Shown here: one piece after another, positions 23,261 to 31,875 of the stretch
How the letters are laid out: the number at the start of each line of letters is the position of its first letter
Position numbering within the stretch: position 1 is the stretch's first letter
Assembly (NCBI GenBank): GCA_945863875.1
Contig: CAMBBS010000044.1
Location: 1-33,870, forward strand
Source of the DNA: Desulfopila aestuarii DSM 18488
Lineage (GTDB): Bacteria > Desulfobacterota > Desulfobulbia > Desulfobulbales > Desulfocapsaceae
Direction of reading: 5' to 3'
DNA length: 33,870 nucleotides
Made by a program: the position numbers and the translations under genes
The notes under the pieces: generated by a model
What the model was told of the DNA's origin: nothing
Seen by the model: only the letters and a program-made list of their open reading frames with translations
Databases searched by the model: none

Positions 23261-24709
23261 ATGCGATTTTCCCTGCAGACAAAATTCATCCTGGTCACCT
23301 TTCTCGCCGTGTTCGGCATTACCTCGGTCATCAGCCTGGTGACCGCCGCCAAAACCCGCTCGGCCTTATATTATGCCACCGAAAAACAGGGCCGTATTCT
23401 TGCCCAGACGGTCAGTGCGCTGATCATCAACGAACTCATTTATGAGAAGCTTGGCCTGGTCGAAGAGGGCGGCTTGATAGACAACTACATGCGCGATCTG
23501 CACCAGCGAAGCGATATCGCCCTGCACTTTGTCGCCGTGCTGGATAATGGTCTGCGGGTCATTTCGCACAGTGATTTCAAAGAGTTCGGCAAGACCTACG
23601 ATAGCAGTTTTATCCGGGATGCCCAGCAGATCGATGCTGTCCAAGTAAGAAAAATTGCCGGCGATGGACAAAGTCCCGCCTCTCTGGAGTTTGTCTCGCC
23701 GCTGTCGATTGAAGGCAAACGCTGGGGCCTGTTGACCTTTTCCCTCTCACTTGAGGAAATGGAGCAGGAAATGCGGGCGATGATTGTGCAAATCATCGCC
23801 CTTTCCGCCCTGGCGCTTATCTTTCTCTTTACTCTCATTTATCTGCTCAGCAGGCGGTTTATCAAACCTATCATAGACCTCTCCGCAGCGATGGGCGAGG
23901 TCGAAGTGGAAATGGGTGAAAAGACCGTTCCGGTTTCCGGCAACGATGAACTGGCACGTCTCGGAGAAAGCTACAATGAAATGGTTCGACGCATTCGCAG
24001 GGCCAATGAGGAAATGAAGCTGGCCCATGAAAAACTGCTGCAATCCGAAAAGCTGGCGACGCTTGGGGTGCTGTCGTCGAGTATCGCCCATCGTATCAAT
24101 AACCCCCTCGGCGGCCTGTTCAACTGTGTAAGCATGCTGCGCCGGCAGGGCGATGATGCCGACTTCAGAAAAGATTATCTCGCCCTGATTGACGAGGGGC
24201 TGCAGAGTATCAAAGAGACCGTCGGCCAGTTGTTGTACACGGTCGGCAAACGCCAGGGGGAAGAAAAAAAATCGGACGTGGCCGCCGTGCTCGCCAGTGT
24301 CTTGAAGTTTCTCGATTACCGTCTGAAAAAACAGGATATTTCTTTTCGTGAAAACATTGATGCAGGGCTGGTTGCCCCCATTGCCCCCCATGACCTGGAA
24401 GAAATCTTCCTCAATACCATGCTGAACGCCATTCAGGCCATGGATGGCGGCGGCGAGCTGGAGGTTACCGCTGGGCGGGCAAAGCAGCAGATCGCCATAC
24501 ACATCAGGGATACCGGGGTCGGTATCCCCGAAGATCAGGTTGCCCATGTCTTCGATCTTTTTTACTCGACCAAAGAGGCCGGAGAGGGGACCGGCCTCGG
24601 TATGTGGATGACCTATGAACTGGTAAAAAAATATCAAGGAGATATCTCGGTGAGCAGCCGGGAAAACATCGGCACAAGCATATCTTTAATGATCCCGGAG
24701 GGGATATGA
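23261..24709 (+). CDS. Membrane sensor histidine kinase (ArxS/AioS-like role)
   Basis: A 482-residue kinase. TTG at 23249 is possible but ATG at 23261 gives a clean N-terminus. Membrane segments lie at about 9-30 and 174-197, with a periplasmic Cache-like domain between (DIALHFVAVLDNGLRVISHS near 85-104). HAMP spans about 198-250. The dimerisation helix LATLGVLSSSIAHRINNPLG places the phospho-acceptor at His277, followed by Arg rather than the usual Glu. The ATPase motifs are NTMLNAIQAM (N box), DTGVGIP (G1), FYSTK (F) and GTGLGM (G2). It probably receives a signal from the upstream binding protein and passes phosphate to the overlapping regulator (ATGA overlap at 24706). Confidence 0.9.
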   Translation: MRFSLQTKFILVTFLAVFGITSVISLVTAAKTRSALYYATEKQGRILAQTVSALIINELIYEKLGLVEEGGLIDNYMRDLHQRSDIALHFVAVLDNGLRVISHSDFKEFGKTYDSSFIRDAQQIDAVQVRKIAGDGQSPASLEFVSPLSIEGKRWGLLTFSLSLEEMEQEMRAMIVQIIALSALALIFLFTLIYLLSRRFIKPIIDLSAAMGEVEVEMGEKTVPVSGNDELARLGESYNEMVRRIRRANEEMKLAHEKLLQSEKLATLGVLSSSIAHRINNPLGGLFNCVSMLRRQGDDADFRKDYLALIDEGLQSIKETVGQLLYTVGKRQGEEKKSDVAAVLASVLKFLDYRLKKQDISFRENIDAGLVAPIAPHDLEEIFLNTMLNAIQAMDGGGELEVTAGRAKQQIAIHIRDTGVGIPEDQVAHVFDLFYSTKEAGEGTGLGMWMTYELVKKYQGDISVSSRENIGTSISLMIPEGI

Positions 24710-26055
24710 AACATTCCATTCTTCTTGTCGAAGATGAAAAAATAGTCAGGGTTTCCCTGACGGATGCACTCAGGGCGGAGGGGTATACGGTTCTCCCCGT
24801 CGAGGATGGCGGCAAGGCGATGAGCGCCCTGGAGGAGGCTGAATTCTCCCTGGTTATAACCGATATTCGTTTACCCGAGGTCAGCGGTATCGAAATACTG
24901 CGCAAATGTCTTTTTGAGGCACCGACCACCCCGGTTATCATGATGACCGCCTTCGGCACCATTAAGGACGCGGTCGAAGCGATGCGCCTTGGCGCCTTCG
25001 ATTACATGACCAAGCCCTTTGATCTCGATGAGATGCTCCTCACGGTCGGCAAGGCCCTTGAGTTACAGTCGCTCACCAGTGAAAACATCCGCCTGAAAAA
25101 GGAATTAAGCAGATACTGGGGCGCCCCCAATATAATAGGCGAGAGCAAGGCAATGCGGACAATTTTCGGCCTGCTCGATAAGATCAGCCGGACCGACTCA
25201 ACGGTGCTCATTCTCGGAGAATCCGGTACCGGCAAGGAGTTGATCGCCTCGACCATCCACTACCAGAGCAGCAGGAAAAAAAAACCCATTATCCGGGTGA
25301 ATTGTGCAGCGCTTCCCGAGGAGCTTATCGAGAGTGAGCTGTTCGGCTATGAGAAAGGTGCCTTCACCGGTGCGGTAGCCCGAAAGCCAGGCCGTTTTGA
25401 TCTCGCCGACGGCGGCACGATCTTTCTCGATGAGATAGGGGATCTGCCCCTGCTCACCCAGACAAAAATCCTCCGTGTCCTTGAAGAGCGCACCTTTGAA
25501 CGTCTCGGCGCGACGCAATCTTCTGCGGTGGATGTGCGCATAATCGCCGCGACCAACAAGGATCTGCAAAAGGAAATCGAAAAAGGTTTGTTTCGTGAAG
25601 ATCTTTATTACCGGTTACATGTCATCCCCATGGTCATGCCGCCTCTGCGGAAAAGAAAAGATGACATCCCCCTGCTCATCCATGCCTTTGCGAGAAAATT
25701 TAACGATCAGCTGGGCACCGATGTCTCCTTTGACCCTGAAGCGATCCAGGTTCTGATGCAGCACACCTTCCCCGGCAATGTCCGGGAATTGATGAATGTC
25801 ATCGAGCGCTGTATTGCCCTGGCCAACGATACGATCATCAGACGAACCGATCTCCCCGGCCATATCGCCGGCAGCCGCAACCAAAAGACACCGCTGGCGA
25901 CACTCCAGGAGATCACCGCCGAGGCCGAAAAGAATCATATCGCCCAGATTCTCAGACTGACTGACGGCAACCGATCAAAGGCCTCGGCTATCCTGGGGAT
26001 CAGCAGAAAAACGCTCTGGGAAAAGATTAAAAATATCGGCTTGACTGCTGACTGA
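24706..26055 (+). CDS. Sigma54-dependent response regulator (NtrC family)
   Basis: A 449-residue activator. The receiver (1-120) has acidic pocket Glu9-Asp10, phospho-acceptor Asp53 in ITDIRLPEVSG, Thr81 and Lys103. The AAA+ domain (about 140-375) has GESGTGKE (171-178), GAFTGA (218-223, contacts sigma54), Walker B FLDEIGDLPL and VRIIAATNKDL. A Fis-type helix-turn-helix ends the protein (GNRSKASAILGISRKTLWEK). All parts needed to drive sigma54 promoters are intact. It overlaps the kinase gene by four bases. The arrA promoter 250 bases downstream is the obvious target. Confidence 0.95.
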   Translation: MKHSILLVEDEKIVRVSLTDALRAEGYTVLPVEDGGKAMSALEEAEFSLVITDIRLPEVSGIEILRKCLFEAPTTPVIMMTAFGTIKDAVEAMRLGAFDYMTKPFDLDEMLLTVGKALELQSLTSENIRLKKELSRYWGAPNIIGESKAMRTIFGLLDKISRTDSTVLILGESGTGKELIASTIHYQSSRKKKPIIRVNCAALPEELIESELFGYEKGAFTGAVARKPGRFDLADGGTIFLDEIGDLPLLTQTKILRVLEERTFERLGATQSSAVDVRIIAATNKDLQKEIEKGLFREDLYYRLHVIPMVMPPLRKRKDDIPLLIHAFARKFNDQLGTDVSFDPEAIQVLMQHTFPGNVRELMNVIERCIALANDTIIRRTDLPGHIAGSRNQKTPLATLQEITAEAEKNHIAQILRLTDGNRSKASAILGISRKTLWEKIKNIGLTAD

Positions 26056-26222
26056 TCCGGAGCATATTTTAAATCCTACCAATGGATGTGTCTTGCTGTT
26101 TCGTTCGTGTAACACTTTTCTCCTCTGCTATGGCAAAAAGAAAGATTAACAGTCTGTAATTATTTACACATTATACTTTTTATCGTTTTTTGTCCTGCCC
26201 GAGCCGTACCGCGAAATACCAA

Positions 26223-26250
26223 TTGTCCGAAATTATTACTTATTCGACAG
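26223..26250 (+). promoter_or_regulatory. Candidate activator site upstream of arrA
   Basis: TGTCCGAA and TTCGACA, an imperfect inverted repeat with ends about 28 bases apart, lie about 80-105 bases before the predicted sigma54 start site of arrA. This is the usual distance for an NtrC-type upstream activating sequence. Only sequence symmetry supports it. Confidence 0.35.
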
Positions 26251-26302
26251 AGTCCGATAGAAAAACGTTTCGTTGAGGTAACAGATACCCAGCTCTTGGC
26301 TA

Positions 26303-26318
26303 TGGCATGAATAATGCT
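26303..26318 (+). promoter_or_regulatory. Sigma54 promoter of the arrA operon
   Basis: TGGCATGAATAATGCT matches TGGCAC-N5-TTGC at all but two positions, with GG (26304-26305) and GC (26316-26317) exactly ten bases apart. The predicted start near 26328 leaves a 55-base leader with GGAGG before the arrA ATG. The gene just upstream encodes the matching activator type. Confidence 0.7.
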
Positions 26319-26382
26319 ATGACCATGTGGTAGCCAGTGTGTTATCCAGAGACCAAACTCAACAAGATGTGCGGAGGTTATT

Positions 26383-28941
26383 ATGAAAATTAAAAGGAGG
26401 GACTTTCTTAAACTGTCGGCAATAGCAGGGGCAACTGCAGCTTTAGAGGGTGCACAGTCTCATCTAGGAATGAACGCCCTTGCCGCAAGTTCAAAAAGCG
26501 ATAAAAAAATAGGTGAAGGTCCCGGTGAGTGGAAACCGACCACCTGTCAGGGTTGTACCACCTGGTGTCCCGCGGAAGTATTCGTGCAGGACGGCCGGGC
26601 GGTAAAGGTACGGGGCAACAGATACTCAAAGCAGAATGACGGCAAAGTCTGTCCACGGGGCCATCTGTCGCTGCAGCAGGTGTATGATCCCGACCGGCTT
26701 AAAGTGCCAATGAAGCGTACCAATCCGAAGAAAGGCCGCGGTGTTGATCCGAAGTTCGTGCCGATCACCTGGGACGAGGCATTCAACACCATCGCCGACA
26801 AGATGATGGAGCTGCGCAAAAACGAGGAACCGGAAAAGTTCTGCCTGATGCGCGGCAGATATACCTATATGCGCGATATCATCTATGACGTGCTGCCGAA
26901 AATTTTCGGCACACCCAATAATATTTCGCACAGCTCCACCTGTGCCGAGGCGGAAAAATTCGGCTCTTACTATACGGAAGGACTCTGGGACTATCGGGAC
27001 TATGATATCTCCAATTCAAAATATATCCTCATCTGGGGCTGCGACCCCGTGGCCAGTAACCGTATGGTTCCGGCCACTATCAAGAGACTGGGGGACGCTC
27101 TTGACCGGGCAACGGTGGCGGCCGTCGATCCGCGTCTGACCACGAGTGCCGCCAAGGCCAACGAATGGCTGCCGCTTATCCCCGGCACCGATGGCGCCTT
27201 GGCCCTGGCTATTGCCCATGTCATTCTCACTGATGGTGCCTGGAACAGAGAGTTTGTCGGCGACTTTATCGACCGCTTTAATCGTTTTAAAGCCGGAAAA
27301 ACTGTAAACGAAAAAGACTTCGTCGAGAAGGAAACCCACGGGCTGGTTAAATGGTGGAATCTTGCGGTAAAAGATATGACCGCCGCCAAGGCCGCCGCGA
27401 TCTGCGGCGTACCGGCCGAGCAGATTCTTCGCGTCGCCCGGGGCCTGGCGAAATCGGCGCCGCATGTCGCCGTCTGGATGGGTCCTGGGGCGGCAATGCA
27501 GGCCCGCGGCGCCTACTCCGCTATGGCGGTGCACGCCCTGGCTGGACTTCTCGGCAGTGTGGACAACGTTGGCGGCTCTCTGCAGGCCGCGAAAATCCCG
27601 GTCAATAAAATGGACGACGATATTCTGAAAAAACATCAGGATGACTTGGCCAAGAAACATACCAAGCTGGAAAAGATCGATCAGCGTGGTCGCCTCGAGT
27701 TGCCGGTTCTCGCCAGCGGAAAATCAGGTGGAGGCGTTTCCACCAATAACGTCCCCACGGGCATCTTGAACAAGGACCCCTATGAGCTCAAAGTAGTTGT
27801 AGGCTATATGAACAACTTCGTTTTTTCCTCTAATGGTACCGACCGCTGGGAAAAAGCCCTGTCATCGGTGCCATTTACCGTTCATCTGACCACCAACGCC
27901 TCCGAATTCACCATGTTTGCCGATATAGTCCTTCCCTGTGCGGTAAGCAAATATGAGCGTTACGGGTTTGTCAAAACAAAGGCCAATCGCTATGCTACCT
28001 GTACCCTGCTGCAACCGGTTGTCGACCCCATCTGGGATGTGATCCAGGATGAATCGGAATTTCCGTTCCTGCTCGCTGAAAAATTCAAAGAACGCGGTTT
28101 CCCCAACCTGTATGACTGCCTGGTCGAGATGTACTCGGATCCGGAAACAGGAGCAGCGCCTAAGGATTCGAAGGAATTTACCGTCTTCGCCCTGAAGTAT
28201 TACACCCAGCCGTTGTGGGATGGCAAGAAAGACACCCATGGCGACAAGATCAACGGCTGGAAGGACATGCTCGAAAAAGGCATGTGGAACTCCGAAGCCT
28301 ATAAATATAAAGCCCACTGGGGCGGCAAATTCGGCACGGTGACGAAAAAGTTTGAATTTTACAGCGAGACCTTGAAGAAAGCCCTCACCGGTCATGCCGA
28401 AAAACACAAGGTTGATGTGGACACGGTCATGGCCAAAATTAATTACACCGCCCGCGGCGAACTCGCTTTTGTACCACACCATGAGCCATCGATGCGGCAT
28501 GGCAGCGAAAAGGACTTCCCCCTGCTGTTCGTCGACTACAAATCCCGCCTGAACCGCGAGGGCAGGAGCCAGAACAGCCCTTGGTATTACGAGTTCAAGC
28601 ATGTCGATCCCGGTGATATCGGCGGCCAGGATACAGTGCGTATCCATCCTGCCGACGCGGCAAAATACGGCGTCAAGGATGGCGATAAGATCAAACTCAC
28701 CTCAATGGGCGGCAGCGGCGAATGCTTCGTCCGGGTCTGGGAGGGAGTCAGGCCCGGCACGGTAAGTAAGTCCTACGGCCAGGGCCACTGGGCCTATGGC
28801 CGCACGGCCACCGGTGATTTTGCCGGGAGCGCAACCAGAGGCGTCAATAACAACACCATCATTCCATGGGAACTGGAACGGCTGTCCGGCTCAAATGCTC
28901 GAAACGGCGGCCATGCAGCAGTTCGTATAGAGAAGATCTAA
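26383..28941 (+). CDS. arrA: Arsenate respiratory reductase-like molybdoenzyme, large subunit
   Basis: An 852-residue molybdopterin enzyme of the DMSO reductase family. A TAT signal (KRRDFLK) sends it to the periplasm. Cys55, 58, 62 and 90 (C-x2-C-x3-C-x27-C) hold a [4Fe-4S] cluster. Arg159-Tyr160, His183, molybdenum ligand Cys187, Lys192 and Tyr204 fall at the same relative spacing as the ArrA active-site residues Arg165, Tyr166, His189, Cys193, Lys198 and Tyr210 that I recall from the Shewanella enzyme structure. PKFVPITWDEA also fits ArrA. It would reduce arsenate to arsenite as terminal acceptor. ArxA or a polysulfide-reductase relative remain possible. The start follows GGAGG by 5 bases, and a sigma54 promoter lies ahead. 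Confidence 0.8.
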   Translation: MKIKRRDFLKLSAIAGATAALEGAQSHLGMNALAASSKSDKKIGEGPGEWKPTTCQGCTTWCPAEVFVQDGRAVKVRGNRYSKQNDGKVCPRGHLSLQQVYDPDRLKVPMKRTNPKKGRGVDPKFVPITWDEAFNTIADKMMELRKNEEPEKFCLMRGRYTYMRDIIYDVLPKIFGTPNNISHSSTCAEAEKFGSYYTEGLWDYRDYDISNSKYILIWGCDPVASNRMVPATIKRLGDALDRATVAAVDPRLTTSAAKANEWLPLIPGTDGALALAIAHVILTDGAWNREFVGDFIDRFNRFKAGKTVNEKDFVEKETHGLVKWWNLAVKDMTAAKAAAICGVPAEQILRVARGLAKSAPHVAVWMGPGAAMQARGAYSAMAVHALAGLLGSVDNVGGSLQAAKIPVNKMDDDILKKHQDDLAKKHTKLEKIDQRGRLELPVLASGKSGGGVSTNNVPTGILNKDPYELKVVVGYMNNFVFSSNGTDRWEKALSSVPFTVHLTTNASEFTMFADIVLPCAVSKYERYGFVKTKANRYATCTLLQPVVDPIWDVIQDESEFPFLLAEKFKERGFPNLYDCLVEMYSDPETGAAPKDSKEFTVFALKYYTQPLWDGKKDTHGDKINGWKDMLEKGMWNSEAYKYKAHWGGKFGTVTKKFEFYSETLKKALTGHAEKHKVDVDTVMAKINYTARGELAFVPHHEPSMRHGSEKDFPLLFVDYKSRLNREGRSQNSPWYYEFKHVDPGDIGGQDTVRIHPADAAKYGVKDGDKIKLTSMGGSGECFVRVWEGVRPGTVSKSYGQGHWAYGRTATGDFAGSATRGVNNNTIIPWELERLSGSNARNGGHAAVRIEKI

Positions 28942-28960
28942 AGAAGAGGAGGACTGAATA

Positions 28961-29725
28961 ATGACACAATATGGAATGATAATCGACCTGAGAAAATGTG
29001 TCGGCTGCGGCGCCTGTGCGCTCGCCTGCAAAACCGAAAACAATACGGCCCTGAGGAAAAACGGCCAGACCTTTAACTGGGCTGACTTTATTCACGAGAC
29101 CAGCGGGACCTTTCCCAATACCAAGTTTAGGACCATGCCGGTGCTGTGCAACCATTGCAGCAACGCCCCCTGTGTCGAGGCCTGCCCGGTTGAACCAAAG
29201 GCGATGTTCAAGACGCCCGAAGGCATGACCATGCACAACGATGAACGGTGCATCGGCTGTCGTGCCTGCCAGCAAGCCTGTCCATACAGCATGGATGAGG
29301 TGATGAAGGATGGTGCTTCCGGGCAATACAGCGTCATCAGTTACAATGCGGAGGGAGAATCGACACAGCCGTTTTTTACCGATACGACCGAGGTTATCAA
29401 GGGATGCTCTGCTTCCGGGGCGGAGCTGGCGGCCCTGACCAAGGCGACGCCTCCCCATAAAACAAACTACTCCCACCCGGATTATGAAAATGTGCGGCGG
29501 GACAATATCGTCGAAAAATGTATTTTCTGCGATCACCGGGTAAAAAATGGGCTCCTGCCGGCCTGTGTTGAGGCCTGCCCATCGGGAGCCCGGGTTTTCG
29601 GCGATCTCAACGATCCCGCAAGCGAACCGGCAAAACTTCTGCAAAAGCATGCGAGTGTCGTGTTGAAAGAGGAAGAGGGCACACAGCCCAATGTGCGCTA
29701 TATTCGCGAATATTCGGCAAGATAA
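28961..29725 (+). CDS. arrB: Four-cluster ferredoxin subunit of the molybdoenzyme (ArrB-like)
   Basis: A 254-residue protein without a signal peptide, expected to be co-exported with ArrA. Sixteen cysteines form four [4Fe-4S] sites: Cys13/16/19/23, 63/66/71/75, 97/100/103/107 and 187/190/202/206, in the order typical of DmsB/PhsB/ArrB subunits. It passes electrons from the quinone-side donor to ArrA. A stretch at about 115-180 is a loop without cysteines that is longer than in short relatives. GAGGAGG precedes the ATG, and the gene starts 19 bases after arrA. Confidence 0.88.
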   Translation: MTQYGMIIDLRKCVGCGACALACKTENNTALRKNGQTFNWADFIHETSGTFPNTKFRTMPVLCNHCSNAPCVEACPVEPKAMFKTPEGMTMHNDERCIGCRACQQACPYSMDEVMKDGASGQYSVISYNAEGESTQPFFTDTTEVIKGCSASGAELAALTKATPPHKTNYSHPDYENVRRDNIVEKCIFCDHRVKNGLLPACVEACPSGARVFGDLNDPASEPAKLLQKHASVVLKEEEGTQPNVRYIREYSAR

Positions 29726-29740
29726 GAGCCGGCTTTACCT

Positions 29741-29773
29741 GCGGCACCACCGGTCTCCTGTCGGTGGTGCCGC
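29741..29773 (+). terminator. Strong hairpin between arrB and the chaperone gene
   Basis: GCGGCACCACCG (29741-29752) and CGGTGGTGCCGC (29762-29773) form a perfect 12-pair stem with a 9-base loop. The bases after it (gtcattgttt) are a weak U tract. It may partly end transcription or protect arrAB mRNA, giving more enzyme than chaperone. Confidence 0.65.
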
Positions 29774-29788
29774 GTCATTGTTTAATAT

Positions 29789-30439
29789 ATGGGTTATGAC
29801 CTTATGAACAACTCGGAAGAAGTTCTCCATCGCGGTAATTGCTTCAAGTTACTGGCCGCCTGTTTCTGCGAACCGGATAATGAGATGTTCCTGGAAGAAC
29901 AGCTCTGCGACAATCTGGCGCTGCTACTGCAATCCCTTTCGCCTGCTGCGGCTGCCCAGGCCGAGGCCATGAAGTCCTGGCTGCAGATCACGGAGCAGGA
30001 GCGGCTCCGCCTGGATCATGCCGCACTCTTTGTCGGTCCCTTTGAACTGATCGCCGTGCCCTACGGTTCGGTCTATCTGGAAAATAATAGACGTGTCATG
30101 GGCGATTCAACTCTCAGCACCCAGCGTTTTTACCAGGATGCCGGACTCTTGGTCGAGATGAAAGAGCCGCCCGATCATATTGCCATTGAGCTGGAATTCA
30201 TGTACTTCCTTTGTGCCAAAGAGGCCGAGGCGCTTTCACAAGGTGCACTGGATGAAGCGATGCGCCTGCAGGGACTCCAGGCGGAGTTTTTCCTGAAAAT
30301 GATGGCCTGGCTGCCGCAGTTCTGTGAGCTGGTCCGTGCCGGTGCTGACACCGAATTTTACCGGGCGGCGGCCGGCTGTCTGGATAATTTTTATGCATCG
30401 TGCCGACTCGTCTATACGGGCAACGACACAATAAATTAG
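29789..30439 (+). CDS. TorD/DmsD-family molybdoenzyme maturation chaperone
   Basis: A 216-residue cytoplasmic all-helical chaperone that would bind the TAT leader of ArrA during cofactor insertion. Family features are the hydrophobic helix repeats, LDHAALFVGPFELIAVPYGS near residue 75, and the signature EPPDHIAIELEFMYFLCAKE near 128. Either ATG 29789 or ATG 29804 (MNNSEE) may be the start; neither has a clear ribosome site, which suggests low expression. It is the third gene of the operon. Confidence 0.85.
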   Translation: MGYDLMNNSEEVLHRGNCFKLLAACFCEPDNEMFLEEQLCDNLALLLQSLSPAAAAQAEAMKSWLQITEQERLRLDHAALFVGPFELIAVPYGSVYLENNRRVMGDSTLSTQRFYQDAGLLVEMKEPPDHIAIELEFMYFLCAKEAEALSQGALDEAMRLQGLQAEFFLKMMAWLPQFCELVRAGADTEFYRAAAGCLDNFYASCRLVYTGNDTIN

Positions 30440-30458
30440 GATATGGTGCAGGTGGTGC

Positions 30459-31469
30459 ATGTTGATCTTTTCGCTGCTGACTAAAACAGCCGGTGCGACA
30501 CCGGTTGCTGAGATTGTTGCCGGCCGATGTTTACGTCGGCGATTGATCAGTTTTGACTGCACCCGGTGTCTTGACAGCTGTGCCGCGAATGCCCTGTCTT
30601 TGCAAAACAGCAAGATACAAATAGACAATGCCCGGTGTACCGGCTGTGGCAGGTGCACGGCGGTCTGTCCGGCGGAGGCACTGATCTTAGCCGGTTTCGA
30701 TCTCTGCCGCATGCTGGACGAATGCAATTCTTTTGCGGATTCCGTATTTAATTGCCCTCGGCAAAAGCAGACTTTCTCAAAGGAATTCCCGCTCCCCTGC
30801 ATCGGCGTGCTGTCCAATGAGGCACTGCTCTCTATTGCCTTGAAAGGCAATGGCCCGGTCTATTTCAACCTTCTTGCCTGTCCGGAATGCCCTCAGTTTC
30901 ATGGAGTTGAGGGGTTTGTCGAGACTGTCGAGCGTGTACTAAAAACAATTGGCCCCCATCTTAACACCAACACCGACCTCCGGGCGATTAGCGCAGCTTC
31001 CCAAATGCCCGCCGTCCTGCCAAGCGACAGAAGATCTTTTCTGCTCGGCCTTGGCAGCAACGTTGTCTCGCTTGTGCAAAGCCGTTACGCCATAAAACCA
31101 TCCCTGTCAAAAAAAGAACCACACAAGGCAAACGGTCGCCGGCTCCCTGAAAAAACCGCCTTGCTGAAAAAAGTCATAATGGCGCAAGACAGTTCCGTTT
31201 CCCCGACACTCTTGGCACAATGCACCCCGACACTCTCCCTCACCGATTCCTGCACTCTCTGCCCGCGCTGTGCGGGGATGTGTCCAACCGGAGCAATCAA
31301 GCTGGTGCGGCAGGAGAACAGCAGTAAAAAGCTCACATTTGCTGGCGGCAGATGTACCGGGTGCGGCCTCTGCGCCGCCTTTTGCAAGGTGCAAGCGATC
31401 ACCATCAGCGGGCCTCTCTCTGTGAACGAAGAGGCATGTTGCCCTGGTTTACATGGCAGGGTTATTTAA
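30459..31469 (+). CDS. Polyferredoxin-like [4Fe-4S] protein of the arr operon
   Basis: A 336-residue protein with four cluster motifs in two pairs. Near the N-terminus are Cys34/37/41 (FDCTRCLDSC) and Cys60/63/66/70. Near the C-terminus are Cys265/268/271/275 and Cys299/302/305/309. Between them is a Cys-poor region with ACPECPQ and an internal RRSFLLGLGS stretch. A C-terminal CC pair precedes the end. No signal peptide or membrane segment is evident. It starts 20 bases after the chaperone gene, with AGGTGG ahead of ATG. It may feed electrons to ArrAB or help assemble clusters. Its exact role is unknown to me. Confidence 0.8.
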   Translation: MLIFSLLTKTAGATPVAEIVAGRCLRRRLISFDCTRCLDSCAANALSLQNSKIQIDNARCTGCGRCTAVCPAEALILAGFDLCRMLDECNSFADSVFNCPRQKQTFSKEFPLPCIGVLSNEALLSIALKGNGPVYFNLLACPECPQFHGVEGFVETVERVLKTIGPHLNTNTDLRAISAASQMPAVLPSDRRSFLLGLGSNVVSLVQSRYAIKPSLSKKEPHKANGRRLPEKTALLKKVIMAQDSSVSPTLLAQCTPTLSLTDSCTLCPRCAGMCPTGAIKLVRQENSSKKLTFAGGRCTGCGLCAAFCKVQAITISGPLSVNEEACCPGLHGRVI

Positions 31470-31850
31470 AAACAGATTTCGGGGTATTTCCGGCTCTTCA
31501 GAAGCTTCATGATAACCTACAACGCTTGCAATGCCGCTTAGCTCTTCTCCAATTTCTTCGCAGAATTTCCTGGCAACGAGTACTTTTACAGAATTTACCG
31601 ACCTCAAGTCCACATGACCTTTTCGAAGGGAGGATACCCCCGGTCCCTGCAACTTTTTCTTTGAAAACGGCCAATATGCCAGGCCAGCTGTCTTTCGTGC
31701 AGCTCTGGATATCCGTTTCTCCCCTTATGAAAATATTCTTAGGGAACTCGATACCGGCTTTTCATTTGCAAAAGAGATTGAGACAGCATGATCAGTTACT
31801 TGGCAGACAATCTGTTTCTTAAAGCCACGCGGGCATTAATGTAATAACAC
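31470..31850 (+). pseudogene. Unrecognised gene remnants, possibly two coupled genes
   Basis: On the plus strand a frame ends PGPCNFFFENGQYARPAVFR then AALDIRFSPYENILRELDTG and FSFAKEIETA with TGA at 31789. ATG at 31788 overlaps that stop (ATGA) and opens MISYLADNLFLKATRALM, then TAA. The first frame has earlier stops (31510-31515, 31615), and ahead of it another frame offers EFPGNEYFYRIYRPQVHM. The coupling suggests the ends of two former operon genes downstream of the polyferredoxin. A 67-codon frame on the minus strand (31449-31652) is an alternative reading. No family is recognised. Confidence 0.3.
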
Positions 31851-31875
31851 ATTCCTGGGGAGAGGAGGAAAGCGT

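Noticed and set aside
31449-31652. 67-codon minus-strand frame as a gene
   Set aside because: It overlaps plus-strand sequence with better protein character, lacks a ribosome site and matches no family I know.
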